Both the position numbers and the translations under genes were made by a program. Below, piece by piece: positions 24,995-32,457 of a stretch of 38,935 nt of DNA (positions within the stretch are counted from its first letter, which is position 1; each line of letters begins with the position of its first letter). The notes beneath the pieces were generated by a model that ran no database searches, had not been told where the DNA came from, and worked only from the letters and a program-made list of their open reading frames with translations. Origin of the DNA: Sedimentisphaerales bacterium (GTDB lineage: Bacteria > Planctomycetota > Phycisphaerae > Sedimentisphaerales > Anaerobacaceae); assembly GCA_028277585.1 (NCBI GenBank), contig JANQFY010000204.1, forward strand, positions 1 to 38,935. Direction: 5' to 3'.

Positions 24995-26257
24995 TCACCG
25001 GGCGCGGATGTCGTAGGCGTGGAGGTCGGAACCGCCGCGGAGATAGAGCCTGCCGCCGCAGACAACGGGATGGGCGAGGTACGTGTTGGTGGGCCTGCGC
25101 TTCAGCTCGAACTGGCTGACGACATCGAACCCGTCCGACGTCGGATCCAAAAGGAACATCGTACCGCGATGGTTCAGGGCGTAGATCCTCCCATCGGCGT
25201 AGGTGATCCCCACCTTGCCCAGCGAGTCGTCGAGCTTGATGGTCTTACCCGTGAGGAAATCGACACAGTAGAAGTTCTTGCCCCCCACCCGGCAGGCGGT
25301 GCCGTAAAGTCGGCCGTCGATCAGCAGTGCGCCGCTGTGACAATCGTCCAGTTCCTCGCGGTGCCAGATCGTTTCAGCCGTCCGGGACGCCAGGTCGGGC
25401 TTGATCAAGCGCCCACCCGAAGAATGCCCACAGGCGATGAAGACGTACCCGTCGTGGAACACGGGCGTCAGCGCATTCTGAGGCGACCGGGGTACGAACG
25501 GCGCCGACCAAAGCAGTTTGCCCGTCTCGACATCCACGCTGACCACCGATCGCTGGGTCAGCGTAATCAACTGGCGAACGCCCTCGTACGTAACGACCAG
25601 GCCGGAACAGTAAGCGGCCGAGTGCTTGATCTCGGTGTTCGCCCAGAGGGTCTTGCCCGTCCGCTTGTCCAGGGCGACGATACGGCCCCTGGGTCCGCCC
25701 GGCATACAAAGGACCTTATCGCCCTCGACGATCACGTTCTCGGAAAGGGCCCAGATGCCGTACATCGCATCGAACTCGGCCTCGAGATCCACCGCCCAGA
25801 GCGGCTTGCCGGACTTGGCATCGTAGGCCGCCAGGCGACCCAACGGATTCAAATGGTAGACCGCCCCGTCGCTGTAGGTCGGCGTCGCGCGCGAGCCCGG
25901 ACTCGACCGGCGCCAGGCGGCGCCGTTGGGCTGTTGCCAAACCAGCTTGCCGTCCATATCCAGCGCCAGGACCATCTCCTGGCGGTCGAAATCCCCGGCG
26001 GTGAAGATCATCCCCTCAGCGATCGAGACGCCCGAGTATCCCCGCCCGCAGGACGAGTAGGTCCAGAGCTTGCGGGGCCCACCCTCGGGCCATTCGCGCA
26101 GCAGCCCTTTCTCGGACGACTTGTTCATCCGGCCGGGACCGTGGAAGTCCGGCCACTCCGAACCGCCGCGATCGGCGCGGGGACCTGAAGAAGCGGCGGA
26201 GACCACCGCCATGACGAGCAGCACAGGGACCACAGCGACGTTAGTGGGCTTGTCCAT
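24995..26257 (-). CDS. Secreted PQQ-like beta-propeller protein, 420 aa
   Basis: ATG 26257 has AAGGAG six nt upstream. Residues 1-26 are a Sec signal peptide (VAVVPVLLVMAVVSAASSG). Repeated blades carry the PQQ-repeat pattern: GKLVWQQPNG, SGKPLWAVDLE, TGKTLWANTEI, TGKLLWSAPFV, and a start of the WPDFHGPGRMN type. This is a BamB/PQQ-like eight-bladed propeller; it lacks haem-binding CxxCH and the disulfide-Ca motifs of quinoprotein dehydrogenases, so no enzyme activity is assigned. In planctomycetes such proteins are numerous and their roles are mostly unknown. It stands alone, convergent with the sigma/membrane pair and behind its own promoter at 26297-26326. Confidence 0.88.
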   Translation of the reverse strand: MDKPTNVAVVPVLLVMAVVSAASSGPRADRGGSEWPDFHGPGRMNKSSEKGLLREWPEGGPRKLWTYSSCGRGYSGVSIAEGMIFTAGDFDRQEMVLALDMDGKLVWQQPNGAAWRRSSPGSRATPTYSDGAVYHLNPLGRLAAYDAKSGKPLWAVDLEAEFDAMYGIWALSENVIVEGDKVLCMPGGPRGRIVALDKRTGKTLWANTEIKHSAAYCSGLVVTYEGVRQLITLTQRSVVSVDVETGKLLWSAPFVPRSPQNALTPVFHDGYVFIACGHSSGGRLIKPDLASRTAETIWHREELDDCHSGALLIDGRLYGTACRVGGKNFYCVDFLTGKTIKLDDSLGKVGITYADGRIYALNHRGTMFLLDPTSDGFDVVSQFELKRRPTNTYLAHPVVCGGRLYLRGGSDLHAYDIRAR

Positions 26258-26296
26258 GGCATCTCCTTCATTACGACTTCTCGATCGGCCCGATAA

Positions 26297-26326
26297 AGTA
26301 TAACATCGCATGGCCCATCCCGACAA
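26297..26326 (-). promoter_or_regulatory. Sigma70-like promoter of the PQQ-like propeller gene
   Basis: On the minus strand TTGTCG (26326-26321) and TATACT (26302-26297) are separated by 18 bp. The predicted start near 26290 gives a leader of about 33 nt. Confidence 0.45.
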
Positions 26327-26455
26327 CCCACTACGCGCATTGGGCGGCAAGCAGCGTCCCTGCCGTCCCCGATACGTGAGAGGCCACCGGAATCAGCAAT
26401 CGCGGGCGACGTCCGTAGACGCCCTAGGGTTTGTGCCTGGCAGGACGCATTTCGC

Positions 26456-26484
26456 TGGACATGTCACCGGTGACATGCTATAGT
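26456..26484 (+). promoter_or_regulatory. Promoter of the PEP-CTERM-like gene with a palindrome in its spacer
   Basis: TGGACA (26456-26461) and TATAGT (26479-26484) have a 17-bp spacer and five of six matches each. The predicted start near 26491 gives a leader of about 50 nt before ATG 26543. Confidence 0.55.
26460..26477. promoter_or_regulatory. 18-bp palindromic operator candidate
   Basis: CATGTCACCGGTGACATG is a perfect 18-bp palindrome that fills the promoter spacer and touches both hexamers. Its left half-site recurs as ATGTCACTGG at 26496-26505, just past the predicted transcription start. The geometry is that of a repressor site, or of a MerR-type activator acting from the spacer. Confidence 0.55.
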
Positions 26485-26542
26485 AGTTAGGCTGAATGTC
26501 ACTGGAACACACCGTGCATACAAGCACGCGGAGGAGTATCTG

Positions 26543-27274
26543 ATGAAAGCTGGAGCCGCCCTGTTTGTCGCCCTCATTGCCATTCTCGGAATCTCGTGGA
26601 CACCGGCTCAGGCCGACCTGTATGATTTCACCATTCGGGGCACGTACGACGAGACCCTGACCAGCCCCGACGGGAGCGTAACGCTTTTCAGCGCCGGCGA
26701 CGCCTTCACCATCCAGGGCACCTACGATACGGACCTGCCGGCGGTGGTGGAGACCAAGGCCAATGGCGACGTCACCCTGACGGGTTTTTCCAAGGTTTAT
26801 CCTTCAATCGGATATCGCAAGGAACTGACGTATGCGGGCATCACGGCACTGACCCTCACGGGGATGGATCTGGACCTGATCAATCAGTACTATCCCTCCG
26901 ACGGCAGCGCTAACAATAATGGCGATCCGGAGAACGGCGCCTATACGACGGACTACATCTACGAATACGCCCCTGCCTCCAGCTATCGGCACCAATTCAA
27001 TGTCCAGGCGTATGACACTTACACGAACCTGTATGCTCGCAAGATCACAACCAATGGGGTCACAGCTCACGCGGCGTGGATCGATTATGACTACCGCCTC
27101 AAGACCATCCCGTCAGGAGCTGGCACGATCACCAGAGCCGTGCATGATACGATCGATTTGAATATCGATAGCTTCGAGATGACCGAGCATGTCGTACCCC
27201 TGCCCGGTTCGGCCGTCCTGCTGGCTTCGGCAATGGCCACCGTATTCGGAATGCGCAAGAGACTTCGCGCCTGA
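26543..27274 (+). CDS. Secreted protein with PEP-CTERM-like C-terminal anchor, 243 aa
   Basis: GGAGGAG precedes ATG 26543. Residues 1-24 are a signal peptide (GAALFVALIAILGISWTPAQA). The mature part is Thr/Tyr/Asp-rich and beta-stranded, with an Asn/Gly-rich loop (DGSANNNGDPENGAY), typical of surface proteins. The C-terminus has VPLPGS at about 218-223, a hydrophobic helix and a terminal RKRLRA, which is the tripartite PEP-CTERM sorting layout with VPLP in place of VPEP. Such proteins are processed by an exosortase; none is encoded in this window. A regulated promoter with a palindromic site precedes it. Its specific role is unknown. Confidence 0.8.
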   Translation: MKAGAALFVALIAILGISWTPAQADLYDFTIRGTYDETLTSPDGSVTLFSAGDAFTIQGTYDTDLPAVVETKANGDVTLTGFSKVYPSIGYRKELTYAGITALTLTGMDLDLINQYYPSDGSANNNGDPENGAYTTDYIYEYAPASSYRHQFNVQAYDTYTNLYARKITTNGVTAHAAWIDYDYRLKTIPSGAGTITRAVHDTIDLNIDSFEMTEHVVPLPGSAVLLASAMATVFGMRKRLRA

Positions 27275-27303
27275 GCGCCATCCGGCCTTAGGGCCACACG
27301 CTT

Positions 27304-27972
27304 TCACGCCAAGCGCTGAGCGAGGTGGGCGATGACCTGGTCGATCAGGGCGCTTCCCTGGGGGGTCTGGATGGAGATGCACTCCATGATGGGGACGGCG
27401 TGGGCTCGCTTCTTGCCCAGCGCCACAGACAGATAGCGATCCAGTTCCTCCCGCACGCTCTCTTGGAGTTCTTCGAACTGGCTCTTGCTGATCTTGTCCC
27501 GTTTGTTCAGGAGGACGACCACTTCGCGGAGTTTGCGTTTCGTGTAGGAACCTCGGCGCAGGACGGTATCCAGGCGGTTGCAGAAGAGGCGCAGCCAGGA
27601 GATCGAAGTCCGAGCCGCCTTGCTGCTGTCCAGCAGAATGATGACGGCGTGCGGCTTGCGCAGGCCGACCAGACTGGCGTGCTGGATCGGGCCGGTCTGG
27701 CCCGGCGTATCGACCGCGCGGCGGACGTTGAGCGCGAGCTGGCCGTCCGGGCCGACGTTGACGACGAACGTGGGCGATTTGGTGATGTGGTAGGTCATCT
27801 CGCGCGTGCCCTCGGCATCGAGGGCGCCGAGTCGCAGATACTGCGCGAACTTGGTCTTGCCGGCCGTGCTGGGGCCGAGGACGAGGATCTCCTTGCCCTT
27901 GGCATAGGTTCTCAGACGAGCGAGCCCTTTGGGTGCGGCCCGCCGCCCCACGGCCTTGACTTTGGCGCCCAT
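27304..27972 (-). CDS. Small Ras/Arf-like GTPase, 222 aa
   Basis: ATG 27972 follows GGGGGA; longer upstream starts run through GC-rich non-conserved sequence. G1 is GPSTAGKT (33-40), G3 is DTPGQ (88-92) and G4 is NKRD (156-159), with an EILVLG strand before G1 and VVVLLNKRDK around G4. This is the full set for a nucleotide-binding small GTPase; DxxGQ retains the catalytic Gln. The basic N-terminus (KAVGRRAAPKGLARL) could bind membrane or nucleic acid. Bacterial proteins of this type act as polarity or signalling switches (MglA, Roco-like) with separate GAP partners; no partner gene adjoins it. It is convergent with the PEP-CTERM-like gene, with only 29 bp between them. Confidence 0.82.
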   Translation of the reverse strand: MGAKVKAVGRRAAPKGLARLRTYAKGKEILVLGPSTAGKTKFAQYLRLGALDAEGTREMTYHITKSPTFVVNVGPDGQLALNVRRAVDTPGQTGPIQHASLVGLRKPHAVIILLDSSKAARTSISWLRLFCNRLDTVLRRGSYTKRKLREVVVLLNKRDKISKSQFEELQESVREELDRYLSVALGKKRAHAVPIMECISIQTPQGSALIDQVIAHLAQRLA

Positions 27973-28047
27973 ATCACGGTCCCCCGGAACACCAGTCCTT
28001 CGCCATCCGCACCGAATCATCCGACGCATCCACAATGCGCCGGGGCC

Positions 28048-28077
28048 ATTCTACGACCCGCCCACCCAGTGACTCAA
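28048..28077 (-). promoter_or_regulatory. Possible promoter of the GTPase gene
   Basis: On the minus strand TTGAGT (28077-28072) and TAGAAT (28053-28048) are separated by 18 bp, four and five of six matches. The leader would be about 70 nt. Confidence 0.35.
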
Positions 28078-28300
28078 CCGATTCCTGCAGGGAAAATGAA
28101 AGAGAATGCCTGGACAGCGTCGCCAGCCGATCGGCCAACGAGCCTCTCGCTTCTCAGCCCCCTAGAGGCAAATCCGCGCGTCCGTATGCCAAGAACATGT
28201 CTTGCAGATGGGCTGGATAACACCGGCCCCTTTGTTAATGGGGGCTGATATCTTGCGGTGAGATCCTCTGACCTTCGAGGTGGCAGTCCGGAGATCACCG

Positions 28301-28316
28301 GGGGTGAAATCACCCC
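28301..28316 (-). terminator. Short hairpin downstream of the lipoprotein gene
   Basis: GGGGTGA (28301-28307) and TCACCCC (28310-28316) can form a 7-bp stem about 58 bp beyond the lipoprotein stop. The tight 2-nt loop and missing T-run make terminator function uncertain. Confidence 0.3.
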
Positions 28317-28373
28317 TTGCAGCGTCGAGCTACGCATTTCGATCGTGATGCAGACCTCATCTTACGCCGGAGG

Positions 28374-29393
28374 CTATTCCCAGCGAAGGGCCTGGAGTTC
28401 CTTTTCGGTGCGAATGAACTTCACAACCGGGTACTCCCTCTTGGCCCAATCACCGCCTTTGAGCAAAACGCACCCGCCTGTCGGGAGGTGGTTGTCGAAT
28501 GTGAACAACTCCGGGCCACCGTGCTGGTTCCAGCCTGGTCTCGTCTCGAACAACAGCACCATATCGGCGGGTGAATCGGATGTGCAGTTCGGATTCATGG
28601 CATAGTGGCACCTCCCGTCACGCGCGCTGGGACAGACAAACTGCTGGGCGATGTACTTCAGCGTCTGCGGGTCGTTCGGAACGGGTGTCCCGCGCCTCGC
28701 GAGGAACCGCTGGAAGACCGCGTCGTTCCACTCGTCTGGCGCGGGCCAGGCCTGCCCCGGACGGGCCCTGCTGACAACCTGTACGCCCATTCGGTACAGG
28801 AGGCTTGCACAGTGTCTTCGTACAGCAAAGGGGTAGATTTCAGGGGCGACGTCCTCAAGTCGCATCGGATCGCTACTATAGTCGAACGAGTGGCCATCTT
28901 CCGTGCGAATGCGGAAGCCATAGTCCTCGAACGATATCACGCGTTCCTCGCCACGATAACAGGTTACATCCGCTGTTCGATCCATGAAGGGCCTACCGAA
29001 ACAGCCAACGTAAGAACCCGCCTGCAAGCCCTGGACGAGAACCGCGATCCGGCTCGGATCGTCAACCACGATGGTCTTGAGGGTCTCAAGGTACAGTCTC
29101 TCGTTTGGGTCGAGGAGACGTCCCCCGCCCCAGAAACCCATCGCTCTCAGCGTTGAGGGGAAGTAGGTAACCTCGATCCGCGTGCACCCGGCAAGGTCGG
29201 GGAATGAAAGCACTTCCTTTTGTGGGACGTCGCCGCCACAGTCGACGACGCTTTCCAGTCTCGGAGCAAGGTTCTCGCCAAGTGTCGGCCGCTCGGTAGA
29301 CTTCTCGGTGGATGGGCATCCTCCGGTGGCTGATAATACTACACAGGCGGCGGCAATCGCCGCGGCTCTCATAACGTGCGTCTGTATCTTCAC
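28374..29393 (-). CDS. Putative lipoprotein of unknown family, 339 aa
   Basis: The start is GTG 29393, eight nt after GGAG; a 13-codon upstream extension has no ribosome site. Residues 1-25 form a lipoprotein-like signal (MRAAAIAAACVVLSATGG) ending at C26; the lipobox ATGGC is imperfect. The mature protein is Cys-rich for a secreted protein (CGGDVPQ, AGCTRIEV, VGCFGRP, TCYRGEE, VCPSARDGRC, NPNCTSD, GGCVLL), suggesting disulfides. A segment near the middle (RIAVLVQGLQAG) and the C-terminal DMVLLFETRPGWNQHGGPE resemble strand-rich folds seen in prepilin-like or H-X9-DG proteins, but I cannot assign a family. It diverges from the MalY/PatB gene. Function unknown. Confidence 0.8.
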   Translation of the reverse strand: MKIQTHVMRAAAIAAACVVLSATGGCPSTEKSTERPTLGENLAPRLESVVDCGGDVPQKEVLSFPDLAGCTRIEVTYFPSTLRAMGFWGGGRLLDPNERLYLETLKTIVVDDPSRIAVLVQGLQAGSYVGCFGRPFMDRTADVTCYRGEERVISFEDYGFRIRTEDGHSFDYSSDPMRLEDVAPEIYPFAVRRHCASLLYRMGVQVVSRARPGQAWPAPDEWNDAVFQRFLARRGTPVPNDPQTLKYIAQQFVCPSARDGRCHYAMNPNCTSDSPADMVLLFETRPGWNQHGGPELFTFDNHLPTGGCVLLKGGDWAKREYPVVKFIRTEKELQALRWE

Positions 29394-29709
29394 CAAGGCT
29401 TCTCCCTGCGGGCACTTCCTCACATATACCACCCCACCACAGTAGCATATTGTCGTGACATTGACAACACGTGGCCACTCGCAGCTTGAGTCATCACTGG
29501 AATAGCTATCTGTCGATCACAGGCGGGAGCATTCCCCGGCGGGCTCGGAATGACGTCTGAGGCTGCACAAAGCCCTGAATCATACGTTTCGTCTTACGCA
29601 ATGAGAGGAGGTGGCAAGCAATGGCGGATCGATCGCTCGCATGGTAAGATGCGATGCGTTTGCGGCGGCACTGGGATGGCCGCGTTATGTGAGTTGGAGC
29701 ATCCAGAGA
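29394..29709. other. Divergent gap of about 316 bp
   Basis: It separates the lipoprotein (minus) and the C-S lyase (plus). It contains the inverted repeat at 29450-29467. I see no clear consensus promoter for either gene and no small gene. Confidence 0.45.
29450..29467. promoter_or_regulatory. Inverted repeat TTGTC-N8-GACAA, possible operator
   Basis: TTGTC (29450-29454) and GACAA (29463-29467) flank GTGACATT. GTGACAT (29455-29461) equals a half-site of the palindrome at 26460-26477. It lies about 57 nt upstream of the lipoprotein start. Confidence 0.3.
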
Positions 29710-30852
29710 ATGAGTTTTGATTTCGACATCATCATCGAACGACGCGGCACGGACAGTCTGAAGTGGGGCCGGTACCGAGGCCGGGACATTGTCCCCATGT
29801 GGGTGGCGGACATGGACTTCCGAGCCCCCGAGCCGGTGATCGAGGCGCTGCACCGGCGCGTCGACCACGGCGTGTTCGGCTACGCCGGCCCGCCGGCCGA
29901 ACTGAAGGACGTACTCATCACGCGGATGGCGCAGATGTATGGCTGGACCATCGACCCGGCCTGGATCGTCTGGCTGCCCGGGCTGGTGCCCGCCCTGAAC
30001 GTCGTCTGCCGGGCGTTCGGCGACGAAGGCGACGACGTCCTGACCTTCACGCCGGCCTATCCCCCCTTCCTGGCGGCCCCGCCCCTGTCGCATCGAACGC
30101 TCAAGACAGTCCCGCTCATCAGGGAGAACGAGCGTTTCACGTTCGACATCGAGCGATTGGAGCGCGAGATATCGCCCCGCTCGCGCGTTCTGCTGCTGTG
30201 CAGCCCCTACAATCCCGTGGGCCGGCGTTTTGATCCAGACGAATTGAGGCGAGCGGCGGAGCTGTGCCTGGAGCGTAACATCGTCGTGTGTTCCGACGAG
30301 ATCCACTGCGATTTGATCCTGGACGGGCACGACCACATCCCCACGGCGTCGCTGAGTCCCGAGATCGCCGCTAACACCATCACACTGATGGCGCCCAGCA
30401 AGACATTCAATGTCCCCGGACTCAACTGCGCGTTTGCGGTCATCCCGAACGACGAATTGCGGCACCGGTTCAAGCGGACCCGTGAGGGAATCGTCCCGTT
30501 CCCTAACGCGATGGGCTACGCAGCGTGCCTGGCCGCCTACCGTGACGGCGAACCGTGGCGGGCCGCCCTGATCGAGTACCTGCGAGCCAACAAGGACCTG
30601 GTCCACCGCGTCATCAACGACGAAATTCCGGGCCTGACGATGGACGACGTACAGGCAACCTACCTCGCCTGGATCGATACGCGAGCCCTGAATTTGCCCA
30701 ATCCGATGCGCTTCTTCGAGGAGGCGGGGGTGGGACTATCCAACGGCAAGGACTTCCAGGGGCCGGGCTACGTCCGACTGAACTTCGGCTGTCCGCGCCA
30801 GACGCTCCTGGAAGGCCTCGAGCGAATGAAGTCCGCCGTAGCCAGACTCTGA
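29710..30852 (+). CDS. MalY/PatB-type PLP-dependent C-S lyase (cystathionine beta-lyase-like), 380 aa
   Basis: The start MSFDFD is typical of the MalY/PatB family; GGAG lies about 12 nt upstream. The fold type I aminotransferase motifs are complete: MWVADMDFRAPEPV (30-43), GYAGPP (58-62), LCSPYNPVG (163-171), SDEIHCDL (195-202) and the PLP-binding Lys K231 in APSKTFNVPGLNCAF. Length is normal for the family. These cytosolic enzymes cleave cystathionine or cysteine conjugates to homocysteine or a thiol, pyruvate and ammonia (EC 4.4.1.13). It is monocistronic and convergent with the next oxidoreductase gene. A role in methionine synthesis or sulfur scavenging is likely; substrate preference is not readable. 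Confidence 0.92.
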   Translation: MSFDFDIIIERRGTDSLKWGRYRGRDIVPMWVADMDFRAPEPVIEALHRRVDHGVFGYAGPPAELKDVLITRMAQMYGWTIDPAWIVWLPGLVPALNVVCRAFGDEGDDVLTFTPAYPPFLAAPPLSHRTLKTVPLIRENERFTFDIERLEREISPRSRVLLLCSPYNPVGRRFDPDELRRAAELCLERNIVVCSDEIHCDLILDGHDHIPTASLSPEIAANTITLMAPSKTFNVPGLNCAFAVIPNDELRHRFKRTREGIVPFPNAMGYAACLAAYRDGEPWRAALIEYLRANKDLVHRVINDEIPGLTMDDVQATYLAWIDTRALNLPNPMRFFEEAGVGLSNGKDFQGPGYVRLNFGCPRQTLLEGLERMKSAVARL

Positions 30853-30887
30853 TCGTCGGATTACGTGAAACCGAAGGGTGGCATCGT

Positions 30888-30965
30888 CAAGGCGACAAGC
30901 CTTGGCGACGGTATGTGCGGACTCGCTCAAGAACCATCGCCAAGCCTGCGCTTCGCCACGGCTTG
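30888..30965. terminator. Clustered hairpins in a convergent intergenic region
   Basis: Between the stops at 30852 and 31004 lie CAAGGC/GCCTTG (30888-30904), CTTGGCGACGGT paired with ACCATCGCCAAG (30901-30944, one mismatch) and CAAGCC/GGCTTG (30941-30965). The overlapping stems could form alternative structures that end transcription from both sides. Confidence 0.35.
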
Positions 30966-31003
30966 ACGCTGCCACACGATACGTTGCGAGCGCGAAACCG
31001 ATT

Positions 31004-32392
31004 CTAGGTGAATTCCTTATACTCCCGATCCTTGAGGATACCAGGTTGAGGAACGGGGTAGGCGCGATCGGCGTTGGACTTCAGCGGCGCGGGCGACTCC
31101 ATCGTCAGCATCTCAAGGCCCGGGGCAAACTCGTGCTCGCAGTTGAGCATCTGATCGTAGGTGATGACCTGCCCCGTATGCGCCGCCATGCGGCCCATCG
31201 ACGTGACCATACTGGCGATCGCGCCGCGCTCGACCTCGTTGTACGGCTTGTTCTCGCGGATCGCGTCGATCAGGTCGTTCCATTCGAGTTGGTAGGGGCT
31301 GGGCTCCGGCTGCCGCACGCGCCAGATGAGGTTCTTCATGTTCTGGTCGCTGAAGGTGCGCACCTTGCCCGGCGCATGGCCCGACGTGGAGATAATGCAC
31401 GCCCCCTTCGTGCCGTGGGCGTAGGTGGAGAAACCACTCTTGCAGCCGGTCATATGGCGCCCGTTGTAGAAGAGCTTGGTCCCATCGGGGAAGGTATACT
31501 CGACGGCGTAGCTGTCGAGGTTCTGATCTACGGAGTCACCTCGAAAGTGCCGTCCGCCCAGGGCGTGGGCCTCGACGGGCCAGGCGCCTTTGATCCAGGA
31601 GCACTCATCGATCTGGTGGATGTAGTAGTCGCTGAAGAGTCCGCCGCTGGCCCAGAGGAAGCTGTGGAATTCGGCGATCTGATACAGCAATTCGCTGACG
31701 CCGGCAGGCCTACGCGGCGCCGTAGCCGAGCGGTTGCTCATGCGATAACCCCGCATGGCGATGATCTCGCCGATCTCGCCGTCTCGGACGCGCTCGAGCA
31801 ATTCCTGGCGCCCTCGACAGTGACGCACCATCAGGCCGACACCCACCTTGAGGTTCTTCTTGTCGGCTTCCTTGCCCAGTTGGATCATGCGACGCGTGGT
31901 GGGACCGTCGACCGTGACGGGTTTCTCCATGAAGACGTTGAGCCCCTTCTCGATCGCGTACTTGAAGTGCACCCAGCGAAACGCCGGCGGGGTCGCCAGA
32001 ATCACGACGTCACCCGGATCGAGACAATCCATCGCTTTGCGATACCCGTCAAAACCAACGAACTGACGCTCCTTGGGTACATCCACCTGACGCGAACGCC
32101 GTTTCTTCAGGTTCTTGTAGCTGCGCTCGACACGGGTCGGGAAGACATCGACCAGCGCCACCAGCTTGATCGGACCGCTCGGAACCATTAGCGCGTTGGC
32201 CGCGGCGCCGGTGCCCCGCCCGCCGCAACCGACGAGCGCAACCTTGATCGTATTGTTCTCTCCGGCGTGAGCCCGCGGCATGGCGGCGCCCATCAGGGCC
32301 GAGCCGGTGGCGAACCTGCCCGTCCAACCCAGGAAGGCGCGGCGCGAAGGTTGCGATGATTCGGATGTGGGTGCGTGAGGCTGTTGCTCCAT
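31004..32392 (-). CDS. TAT-exported Gfo/Idh/MocA family oxidoreductase, 462 aa
   Basis: ATG 32392 follows GGGAG. TAT motif SRRAFLG at 16-22, then a hydrophobic core to about 41. Rossmann GCGGRGTGAA (55-64), ATPPAFRWVH (133-142) and FMEKPVTVDGP (154-164). The C-terminus ends with YPVPQPGILKDREYKEF. It is close kin of the gene at 33940, from which it is separated by a PQQ-like propeller gene; it probably shares a transcript with that gene (65 nt gap). Periplasmic NAD(P)-bound oxidoreductase is expected; substrate unknown. Confidence 0.9.
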   Translation of the reverse strand: MEQQPHAPTSESSQPSRRAFLGWTGRFATGSALMGAAMPRAHAGENNTIKVALVGCGGRGTGAAANALMVPSGPIKLVALVDVFPTRVERSYKNLKKRRSRQVDVPKERQFVGFDGYRKAMDCLDPGDVVILATPPAFRWVHFKYAIEKGLNVFMEKPVTVDGPTTRRMIQLGKEADKKNLKVGVGLMVRHCRGRQELLERVRDGEIGEIIAMRGYRMSNRSATAPRRPAGVSELLYQIAEFHSFLWASGGLFSDYYIHQIDECSWIKGAWPVEAHALGGRHFRGDSVDQNLDSYAVEYTFPDGTKLFYNGRHMTGCKSGFSTYAHGTKGACIISTSGHAPGKVRTFSDQNMKNLIWRVRQPEPSPYQLEWNDLIDAIRENKPYNEVERGAIASMVTSMGRMAAHTGQVITYDQMLNCEHEFAPGLEMLTMESPAPLKSNADRAYPVPQPGILKDREYKEFT

Positions 32393-32457
32393 AGCTGGCT
32401 CCCTTTCGCTTGCGAACGTTGCCCGCTCAATCCCGCATCGACAGAGACGCAGCGGGG

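Larger units (their letters stand above)
27973..28373. other. Non-coding gap of about 400 bp
   Basis: Between the GTPase start and the lipoprotein stop. It holds a minus-strand promoter candidate (28048-28077) and hairpins at 28142-28169 (GCCTCT/AGAGGC, long loop) and 28301-28316. No coding frame is convincing. Confidence 0.5.

Noticed and set aside
24995-26257. Quinoprotein (PQQ) dehydrogenase
   Set aside because: Propeller repeats are present but the metal-binding and disulfide motifs of PQQ dehydrogenases and any haem-binding CxxCH are absent.
29506-30606. 366-codon minus-strand open frame
   Set aside because: Antisense to the MalY/PatB gene, whose catalytic motifs are all intact on the plus strand.
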